A stretch of DNA of 12,097 nt from an uncultured Prevotellaceae bacterium (GTDB lineage Bacteria > Bacteroidota > Bacteroidia > Bacteroidales > Bacteroidaceae). Below, in pieces: positions 1 through 5,150 of the stretch; positions within the stretch are counted from its first letter, which is position 1; the number at the start of each line of letters is the position of its first letter. Location of the stretch: positions 1 through 12,097 of the forward strand of contig CAMKMK010000055.1 of NCBI GenBank assembly GCA_946413885.1, read 5' to 3'. The translations under genes and the position numbers were made by a program. The notes under the pieces were generated by a model. That model had not been told where the DNA came from and did no database searches. It was given only the letters and a program-made list of their open reading frames with translations.

Positions 1-281
1 ATTTCAATCTTGATTTCCCCCTTGTTGAGTTCTTCTTCAGTAAAGAGACTGTCATTCTGCTCAACGCCCATTTGTTTACGCTTGAGGTATCCGTTGATAC
101 GATCCTGCAGAGCGCCCACCAAATTGACCATGAGGTTGCTCTCCATCAACGTGAAGTCTCCTCGAATCTGGGCATAAGCCACAGGATTCTTCACCCAATC
201 GTCTCGACGAAGATCCTGGACGAGGAGATTGTTGTCTGCTATTTGAACGTCTTTCTTCTTCTTGTTCTTTTTTACTTCCAT
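1..281 (-). CDS. Replication initiator protein, Rep_3/RepB-like, N-terminal fragment
   Basis: Open frame on the minus strand, starting at the ATG complementary to 279-281 and running off the left edge after 93 codons. The start is fixed by an in-frame TAG a short way upstream with no other ATG between. The N-terminus is very basic (MEVKKNKKKKDVQIADNN), followed by NPVAYAQIRGDFTLMESNLM and VNLVGALQDRING. This resembles the N-terminal winged-helix region of Rep_3-family plasmid initiators of Bacteroidetes, which bind iterons at the origin and start replication. It lies 31 bases downstream of the ParA partner gene on the same strand, and I see no promoter in that gap, so it is probably the third gene of a partition-replication operon. 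The C-terminal DNA-binding half is outside the window. The family call comes from recognition of the N-terminal pattern and from context; the main alternative is another plasmid-associated DNA-binding protein. Confidence 0.7.
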   Translation of the reverse strand, partial: MEVKKNKKKKDVQIADNNLLVQDLRRDDWVKNPVAYAQIRGDFTLMESNLMVNLVGALQDRINGYLKRKQMGVEQNDSLFTEEELNKGEIKIE

Positions 282-312
282 ACTGAACGTAGGTCCCCTA
301 CCCTATTGGTTT

Positions 313-699
313 CTAAACGATTAAGCCCATAGACAATGCTGTCTCGTAATTGCTTGATGTCTCAGGATAATTCTTGTCGAGCCATTCTACACAAGCGCGA
401 TAAATGAGACTGTCGATGGAGACGAATGGATCACCCTCTTGGCGTTGTCTGTTGAGTCTTTTCTTTATGTGTTCTAAACGCCAGAGCGTCTTGTCATCAA
501 GTCCCACATTGCGCAGGCTGTTTCGTTCAACGGTTACAGGGACGGGCTTGCGGCCTTTCTTTCCCTTTTTAGTTGGTTCTTCGGCGATGGTTGCCGTAGT
601 TGGTTCAGCGATTTCTACTGGGGCGTTCTTGGCCACCTCGATCACTTCTTGTGCTGTTTGCATGGTGTCTTGCAGTCCACCAAATCTACTCTTTGCCAT
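313..699 (-). CDS. Probable ParA partner, RHH-type centromere-binding protein
   Basis: A 128-residue protein whose ATG lies one base after the parA stop codon, so the two are almost certainly co-translated. Residues 1-40 are probably flexible and acidic/alanine-rich. Residues 44-52 are a basic patch (KKGKKGRKP). Residues 60-110 read as a short strand followed by two helices (GLDDKTLWRLEHIKKRLNRQ, then SIDSLIYRACVEWLDKNY), as expected of a ribbon-helix-helix fold. Small ParA proteins of type Ib are usually paired with a small RHH protein that binds the centromere, and RHH partners commonly repress the par operon. The size, position and C-terminal pattern fit, but I do not recognise a named family, and DUF3408-like proteins of conjugative elements look similar. 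Its likely binding sites would be the repeats upstream of parA; that is inference. Confidence 0.6.
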   Translation of the reverse strand: MAKSRFGGLQDTMQTAQEVIEVAKNAPVEIAEPTTATIAEEPTKKGKKGRKPVPVTVERNSLRNVGLDDKTLWRLEHIKKRLNRQRQEGDPFVSIDSLIYRACVEWLDKNYPETSSNYETALSMGLIV

Positions 700-700
700 A

Positions 701-1483
701 CTACTTTTGTTTTTCTATTTTTTTGATGAGTTCTTTTGCCAGTTTCTTATAATCTTCTGCCCCGTTGGATTCAGGAGCATAATCAAAGATGTTCATACGA
801 CGAGCGGGTGATTCTGCCAGTTGAATATTCGTGCGTATGCGTGTTTGGAACACTTTGTCAGGGAAGGTCTTCTCCATTTGGCGAAGTGCCTCTTTGTGGA
901 GAGATAGACGACGGTCATATCGGCTCAGTACGTAGCCAAGAATCTCAAGATTTGGATTAAGTAACTTCTTGACTTCCTCATACTTAGCTGTAATGACTCC
1001 CATTCCGTCCAATGCGAAAACTTCGCAGTTGATGGGGATGATGAGATAGTCGCTGGCATACATCGTATTGACGGTCACCAGGCCGTTGTTGGGGGGACAA
1101 TCGATGAGGATGTAGTCGTAGAATGAATTCACTTCATCAAGGGCTCGCTTGAGCAACATCTCACGCCCTGTACGGCTCACGAGTTCCTGCTCGCTGTTGT
1201 AGAGTGATGTGGTGGCAGGCACATAATCGAAGCTGTCGTCGAGATCGTTTTCCATCAGGATGGTCTCCTTGATGTCTGCTGTACCTGCCAGGACTTCGTA
1301 CAGGGTGTTTACTTTGTCCTTCTCCATGCGGAATCCCATCATTCGGCTCGAATTACCTTGAGCATCAGCATCCACGACAAGTACTTTGCGCTTCATCATG
1401 TGGAGAGCTTTGGCCAGGTTTACGGTTGAAGTGGTCTTCCCTACCCCACCCTTAAAGTTCAAAAAAGAGATTGTAATTGCCAT
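701..1483 (-). CDS. parA: ParA-family partition ATPase
   Basis: A 260-residue MinD/ParA ATPase. The deviant Walker A motif KGGVGKTT is at residues 11-18, with both the signature lysine K11 and K16. The Walker A' region VLVVDADAQGN is at 34-44 and Walker B ILIDCPP at 125-131. There is no N-terminal helix-turn-helix extension, and the length is that of short (type Ib or Soj-like) ParAs. Such proteins bind DNA non-specifically as ATP dimers and move replicon copies apart together with a centromere-binding partner, here the gene one base downstream. The start follows a well-placed Bacteroidetes promoter, and the ATG puts the Walker motif at its usual distance from the N-terminus. The tandem order ParA, RHH-like protein, Rep indicates segregation of a plasmid, chromid or second chromosome rather than chromosomal Soj, where a large ParB with a helix-turn-helix would be expected. 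Confidence 0.93.
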   Translation of the reverse strand: MAITISFLNFKGGVGKTTSTVNLAKALHMMKRKVLVVDADAQGNSSRMMGFRMEKDKVNTLYEVLAGTADIKETILMENDLDDSFDYVPATTSLYNSEQELVSRTGREMLLKRALDEVNSFYDYILIDCPPNNGLVTVNTMYASDYLIIPINCEVFALDGMGVITAKYEEVKKLLNPNLEILGYVLSRYDRRLSLHKEALRQMEKTFPDKVFQTRIRTNIQLAESPARRMNIFDYAPESNGAEDYKKLAKELIKKIEKQK

Positions 1484-1512
1484 AAAATCTGTTTGTTTCG
1501 TTTATTTCTGCG

Positions 1513-1543
1513 CAAATTTACCATTTTTATGTGATTATACAAT
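1513..1543 (-). promoter_or_regulatory. Promoter of the parA operon
   Basis: Read on the minus strand, a perfect Bacteroidetes -7 element TAAATTTG (complement of 1513-1520) is preceded, after a 19-base spacer, by ATTG/TTG (complement of 1540-1543). Transcription should start near 1507, giving a leader of about 24 bases before the parA ATG. One copy of the TTTATGTGA repeat (1526-1534) lies inside the spacer. A protein bound there would block the promoter, which would fit autorepression by the par partner. Confidence 0.65.
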
Positions 1544-1786
1544 CATAATTTGTATTAAAAAATGTTTATAGGTTAACTTTTTTATGTTTTCATGCTTTCA
1601 CTTTGATGTATTATCATACTTTATTTGTTTGTATTTTATTTATTCGTATCTTTATGTGAAAATATTTCTATTTTAAAATATATCCATGTGTTTATGTGAT
1701 ATATTTAATATGTTATCATGCAAATAAATAAATATATAAATATACTATAATACGAATATATATATATGTAAAGGTGTGAAAATGTG
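1526..1786 (+). repeat. TTTATGTGA / ATGTG direct repeat family
   Basis: Three exact copies of TTTATGTGA occur at 1526-1534, 1651-1659 and 1691-1699. The core ATGTG is seen five times in the same orientation (1529, 1653, 1685, 1693, 1782), while I find no CACAT on this strand in the region. A related element, TGTGAAAAT plus AT or GT, occurs at 1655 and 1775, and a variant (TATGAAAATAT) near 1838. The bias to one strand and the placement of one copy in the parA promoter suggest binding sites for the partition or initiator protein. Spacing is irregular, so these are not a classical tight iteron array, and short repeats can arise by chance in such AT-rich DNA. Confidence 0.4.
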
Positions 1787-1800
1787 TAAATAATATTATA

Positions 1801-1812
1801 TTAACATGTTAA
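1801..1812. promoter_or_regulatory. 12-bp perfect palindrome TTAACATGTTAA
   Basis: TTAACATGTTAA is identical to its reverse complement and does not extend further. It lies in the AT-rich region about 75 bases beyond the GH127-type stop codon. Perfect palindromes of this size are typical of dimeric DNA-binding protein sites (a parS-like or operator site), but in 81% A+T DNA the chance expectation is not negligible. Confidence 0.3.
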
Positions 1813-1885
1813 AGAACAAACATGCGAACATATTTTTGTATGAAAATATGGTGTTGTATTAAAGTGATAGATTAAACGCATGATA

Positions 1886-3754
1886 CTACTTCCGTGGCAA
1901 CCAAGTGCAGATATGTAAACCGCCCCAGCAGTTGACAGATGCATAATCTACCATGTGGATTTTTCCTTCAGATGTGGGAACCAGGAATTCCATGCGAGTT
2001 GAGGTTAGGGTAGGGGAGACTGGCTTAATTTTGACGACACCTTCTTTATTAGCTTTTATATGAACGGGATCGGCATAATGACGGTCGATATTCTCGTCAC
2101 GAGCCAGCACAATGGGTCCATACTTAAGCGCCTGAAAGTTGTCTCCAGCACGATTGCTTCCATGTGGTGCATCGATCAAATGACATTCCATAGGGAAGTC
2201 GATTTCCAGTTTCTCAGTCCCATTCCATGTTCGATAAATGTCGAGATATGTGCCTGGAAGGGCTCCATCGATTTTTTCCCCATTAACTTTTACTAAGGGA
2301 TTTGTTGTCCAGTAGGGGATTCGCAGTTTTAGATTGAAAGATTCAATACGTGACAGATTGACTTCCATATATATTTTTCCCGTCTTGGGATAGTCTGTAT
2401 TGATTTTCAGTATAACGTCCTGTCCCTGAGGAGTTTTAGCAGTTGCTCGAGCCGAATTGAAAAGGTTGACCACAGGTCCTTCCTTGGAGTTCATGACTGC
2501 CACGAAAGGGATGTATGCAAGTCCCATAGGGCCATTAAGATTGCAACATGTCACCATGAAACCACCGAATTCCCATCCCCAACCAACATTCGTCACCTTT
2601 CGTCCATTCAACAAATTGACGTAGCTGAATCCTTCGCCTGAAGGCATCATGGCACCAAGCAGGCCATTGTAGATGTATTTCTCCATCTCGTTCACAGTGC
2701 TGGGATCTCCTGTCAGACGCAGAATCTGGCTACACAGTTTCATCCATGTTACTCCCACGCATGTTTCCATCATTCGTTTGATGTCAGGATTCGTTTGCTC
2801 CAGAGCCGTATCGTCCCAACCTTCGCCATAGACGGTAGGATGATAAGGCTGATCTCCGCCCGCATTGCCAATAATGGTGATTTCGTACTTACGTATGTTC
2901 TTGTAGAGATTCAGGACAGCTTGCTTAGCGAACTCACTTCCTGTAACGCGATGATACTCAACGAGTCCCTCAAACACAGACATCATCTCATATGCCTTGG
3001 GGTAGGGGCCTCCCATTTCACGAGGACGGACGTTGTCATAGGCCTGTTGGAGAATGTTGTATCCATCAGCTGCACCACTTTCCACGATATAGGTTGCAAA
3101 GTCTAAGTATCGTTGCTCGCCCGTCCAATTGTAAAGCCTCATAAAAGGTTCCAGCAAGGTGCTTGATTCAATGTGGTTTGGACTCCATCCAAGTGAAGTG
3201 ATTTCCACTAGGGGAGCGTGACCTATTTGAGAAATGATGCAATCAGCTTGTTTCTTCATGGCATCCATCACTCGAGGATCTTGATCCACATGACGATAAT
3301 ATTCGTCCAGACCTAACAGAACGTATTTCCTTTCCCATAAGTCACCACCAGGTCCATCTGGTTGATTTTCAACGGATGCAGTACTGATACTTCCATTACT
3401 CTTTGTGGTTGAAAGCAGGTCGTCTATGGTAGCTTTCATCGTTGCTTTCAGACGAGGATCATGTGTATATCGATAGAACATGCATCCCGATCGAACGGCT
3501 TTGCCCCACATTTCGCCAAGTGCGAACTGAGGATGCCCCCAACGGTACGAATCTACGAATCGAGAATAGGGTAGGGCACCCAGATTCCAGTGCTCGATGG
3601 AATTGCGGATATCCTTGTCCAATCCACCAATCAGTTCAATCTGGCCTGGTGGTAAGGGAGTGAAAGTATCCTGAACCTGTACCGTCTGTGCGAATATCAT
3701 GGAAAAAGGGACAAGACAAAGTCCTATTGTGGTAAAAGATTTCTTGTTTCTCAT
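1886..3754 (-). CDS. DUF1680/GH127-type glycoside hydrolase, secreted
   Basis: A 622-residue protein with a type I signal peptide (basic MRNKK, hydrophobic core, cleavage expected after FA before Q23). The body matches the (alpha/alpha)6-barrel DUF1680 superfamily (GH127 and relatives), whose characterised members include beta-L-arabinofuranosidases acting on plant glycoproteins and pectin side chains. In B. longum HypBA1 a zinc ion is held by a Glu and three Cys, one Cys being the nucleophile. Here the equivalent set appears as E330-T-C332 and C403-C404, with C403 the expected nucleophile and E311 (in YGEGW) a candidate acid/base. A beta-sandwich C-terminal part follows from about residue 425. 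The sequence after the double cysteine, CCNLNGPMGLAY, differs from the more usual CCxxNxxR, so the sugar specificity may differ. The gene is divergent from the GH99-like gene and probably acts in the periplasm or outside on plant-derived glycans; the exact substrate cannot be told. Confidence 0.82.
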   Translation of the reverse strand: MRNKKSFTTIGLCLVPFSMIFAQTVQVQDTFTPLPPGQIELIGGLDKDIRNSIEHWNLGALPYSRFVDSYRWGHPQFALGEMWGKAVRSGCMFYRYTHDPRLKATMKATIDDLLSTTKSNGSISTASVENQPDGPGGDLWERKYVLLGLDEYYRHVDQDPRVMDAMKKQADCIISQIGHAPLVEITSLGWSPNHIESSTLLEPFMRLYNWTGEQRYLDFATYIVESGAADGYNILQQAYDNVRPREMGGPYPKAYEMMSVFEGLVEYHRVTGSEFAKQAVLNLYKNIRKYEITIIGNAGGDQPYHPTVYGEGWDDTALEQTNPDIKRMMETCVGVTWMKLCSQILRLTGDPSTVNEMEKYIYNGLLGAMMPSGEGFSYVNLLNGRKVTNVGWGWEFGGFMVTCCNLNGPMGLAYIPFVAVMNSKEGPVVNLFNSARATAKTPQGQDVILKINTDYPKTGKIYMEVNLSRIESFNLKLRIPYWTTNPLVKVNGEKIDGALPGTYLDIYRTWNGTEKLEIDFPMECHLIDAPHGSNRAGDNFQALKYGPIVLARDENIDRHYADPVHIKANKEGVVKIKPVSPTLTSTRMEFLVPTSEGKIHMVDYASVNCWGGLHICTWLPRK

Positions 3755-3777
3755 TGTAAGGGATCATTTGATTGAGG

Positions 3778-3785
3778 CAAATTTA
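3778..3785 (-). promoter_or_regulatory. -7 element for the GH127-type gene
   Basis: On the minus strand TAAATTTG matches the Bacteroidetes TAnnTTTG consensus exactly and lies 23 bases from the ATG, giving a leader of roughly 18 bases. I do not see a good TTTG at the -33 position, so activity may depend on an activator. Confidence 0.5.
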
Positions 3786-3801
3786 GTAAATTTTGTTGAA
3801 A

Positions 3802-3835
3802 TTGAGTTTTATTTGCTGAAAAAATTGTATCTTTG
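3802..3835 (+). promoter_or_regulatory. Promoter for the GH99-like gene
   Basis: TATCTTTG at 3828-3835 is a perfect Bacteroidetes -7 element. TTG at 3802-3804 stands 23 bases before it as a possible -33 element. The box ends only 8 bases before the ATG at 3844, so the transcript should have a leader of only a few bases. Confidence 0.55.
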
Positions 3836-3843
3836 CCCTTGTT

Positions 3844-5019
3844 ATGCGTAAAATTTGTATCCTTTCTTTCCTGCTGTTTGCAGTGATGGCTGTCAGTGCC
3901 AAGAAAAAACAGAGTTATGACGTGGCTGCTTATGTATGGCCCGCCTATCACAATGATCCCCGTTGGGCAGAATTAGGCCTCTTTCCTGATGGGAAAGGAG
4001 AATGGGAAGACATTTATAATGCTGTTCCCAAATACGAAGGACATCGTCAACCAAGAGTTCCACTTTGGGGCTATCTTGACGAGGCCAGTCCAAAGACTCA
4101 GCAGAAGATAATAAAAACTGCACTTAAATATGGAGTTAATACCTTGATTTTCGATTGGTATTGGTACGAGAACCGTCCTTTCCTGGAAGATGTACTCAAT
4201 AAGGGCTTCTTGAAGGCACGTAATTGCCAGAAGATGAACTTTTATCTGATGTGGGCAAATCATACTGCCACTAGTTATTGGGATTATCATACAGCTGATA
4301 AAGGGAAGAATTATTGGTCGGGTAGGGTGACTCGCGAGATATTTGAAGGTTTCAGCCAACACTTGATAGACGATTATTTCCTCTGTCCCAATTATTACCG
4401 TATCGATGGGAAACCTGTATTTGCTATCTACGAGATAGGAACCTTTATTGATGGAATGGGAGGTGTAGAGCAGGCTCGTGAGGCCTTGGATGGACTAAGG
4501 GCAAAATGCATTAGGGCTGGACTGCCTGGACTGCATATTCAGGCTATCTGCTGGAGTGCCTTGCCCAGTACACTTTCAGGAGTCCCAGGAGACCAGAATG
4601 CAACGCAGGACAACACCTTGAAAGCTCTTGGATTTGATAGTGTGACAAACTATCAGTTCTGTCATCTTATTCCAGCCAATCGGTCCTACAAACAATGGGG
4701 AGAAGAAGCTCAGGCAATGTACGAAAGATTCGATACAGAATTTTCCGTTCCTTATTTTCCTCATGTCTCTGTTGACTGGGATCCCAATCCACGCTATCCA
4801 GCCGATTCCCGTCAACCAGCAGTAACTGATGTGACGCCAGCTCAATTCAGGATCTTTCTTCAGAAGGCAAAATCCTTCATCGATGCTCATCCTGACCAAA
4901 CTCCACTCGTTACGATCAACGCATGGAATGAATGGGCTGAAGGATCCACTTTGGAGCCTGACACGCACTTTGGTTATCAATTCTTAGAAGCCATCCGAAA
5001 AACATTTTTGGAACCTTAA
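3844..5019 (+). CDS. Secreted WbsX/GH99-like protein
   Basis: A 391-residue protein with an N-terminal signal peptide (MRKICILSFLLF, cleavage expected near A19). The rest is one domain of the WbsX-type family (Glyco_tran_WbsX, annotated as GH99-like). Typical blocks are AAYVWPAYH (28-36), a GVNTLIFDWYWYENRP stretch (97-112), WANHT (137-141), YRIDGKPVFAIYE (185-197) and the hallmark NAWNEWAEGSTLEPD (359-373). GH99 enzymes are endo-alpha-mannosidases/mannanases, and WbsX-like proteins were first noted in polysaccharide loci. An exported stand-alone copy next to a GH127-type gene points to a glycan-degrading role, but the reaction is unproven. Starting at the first ATG keeps the signal peptide; later Met codons would destroy it. 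The gene faces away from the GH127-type gene and is separated by 131 bases, with its own downstream promoter, from the large surface protein. Confidence 0.8.
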   Translation: MRKICILSFLLFAVMAVSAKKKQSYDVAAYVWPAYHNDPRWAELGLFPDGKGEWEDIYNAVPKYEGHRQPRVPLWGYLDEASPKTQQKIIKTALKYGVNTLIFDWYWYENRPFLEDVLNKGFLKARNCQKMNFYLMWANHTATSYWDYHTADKGKNYWSGRVTREIFEGFSQHLIDDYFLCPNYYRIDGKPVFAIYEIGTFIDGMGGVEQAREALDGLRAKCIRAGLPGLHIQAICWSALPSTLSGVPGDQNATQDNTLKALGFDSVTNYQFCHLIPANRSYKQWGEEAQAMYERFDTEFSVPYFPHVSVDWDPNPRYPADSRQPAVTDVTPAQFRIFLQKAKSFIDAHPDQTPLVTINAWNEWAEGSTLEPDTHFGYQFLEAIRKTFLEP

Positions 5020-5048
5020 TGCTACATGACAGATAGCATTTGTCATGT
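5018..5048 (+). terminator. Overlapping inverted repeats after the GH99-like gene
   Basis: AATGCTA (5018-5024) pairs with TAGCATT (5034-5040), and ACATGACA (5024-5031) pairs with TGTCATGT (5041-5048). The two stems interleave and share base 5024, so they are best read as alternative hairpins. The first stem contains the last two bases of the stop codon. Only a short T run follows, so a classical intrinsic terminator is uncertain, although Bacteroidetes terminators are often weak in sequence. The position right after the stop and before the next promoter suits transcript-end processing. Confidence 0.4.
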
Positions 5049-5072
5049 TTGAGTGAAAAAAGTTCGGTTTTT

Positions 5073-5105
5073 TTTGCATTTATTCATTAAAATTCGTTAT
5101 ATTTG
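5073..5105 (+). promoter_or_regulatory. Promoter of the large surface-protein gene
   Basis: TTTG at 5073-5076 is followed after exactly 21 bases by TATATTTG at 5098-5105, a full match to the Bacteroidetes -33/-7 consensus. Transcription should begin near 5110, leaving a leader of about 40 bases. The T-tract ahead of the -33 element resembles strong promoters of the group. Confidence 0.75.
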
Positions 5106-5117
5106 CAGTCGGTTTGG

Positions 5118-5136
5118 GCGCATTATGTGCCTGCGC
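5118..5136 (+). promoter_or_regulatory. Small GC-rich hairpin in the 5' leader
   Basis: GCGCA (5118-5122) can pair with TGCGC (5132-5136), or, using one G-U pair, with TGTGC (5126-5130). It is an island of G+C in an otherwise AT-rich leader, between the predicted transcript start and the ATG. It may stabilise the mRNA 5' end or affect translation; no known riboswitch is recognised. Confidence 0.25.
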
Positions 5137-5150
5137 GAAGAATTTAGGAC

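Larger units (their letters stand above)
1484..1885. other. Gene-free AT-rich region, candidate centromere or origin
   Basis: No credible coding sequence is present. By hand count, 1501-1860 contains about 69 G/C in 360 bases (about 19%), far below the flanking genes. It holds the parA promoter next to parA, several copies of ATGTG and TTTATGTGA on one strand, two related TRTTATCATRC elements (about 1610-1620 and 1711-1721), an alternating AT tract around 1755-1767 and the palindrome at 1801-1812. Origins and partition sites of plasmids and chromids often sit beside par/rep genes in such DNA, and the low G+C would ease melting. I see no convincing DnaA box (TTATCCACA); the nearest sequence, at 1681, has mismatches. 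It also separates the two tail-to-head minus-strand genes, so it may include the end of the upstream transcript, though no terminator hairpin is visible. Confidence 0.5.

Noticed and set aside
404..811. Plus-strand open frame opposite parA and its partner gene
   Set aside because: Antisense to two well-supported genes, and its Cys/Phe/Ser-rich translation looks like a reverse-strand artefact.
1681..1690. Possible DnaA box near TATCCATGTG
   Set aside because: At least two mismatches to TTATCCACA and no second copy nearby.
1755..1767. Alternating TA tract as a microsatellite or phase-variation tract
   Set aside because: Short, in non-coding 19% G+C DNA and not placed in a promoter spacer or reading frame; expected from composition.
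3751..3951. 66-codon minus-strand frame covering the divergent promoter region
   Set aside because: It would run through both -7 boxes and the GH99-like signal peptide; its translation is low-complexity and polar.
5018..5048. H-type pseudoknot formed by the two interleaved stems
   Set aside because: The loops that would cross the stems are 0 bases long and the stems share base 5024, so both cannot form together; alternative hairpins are more reasonable.
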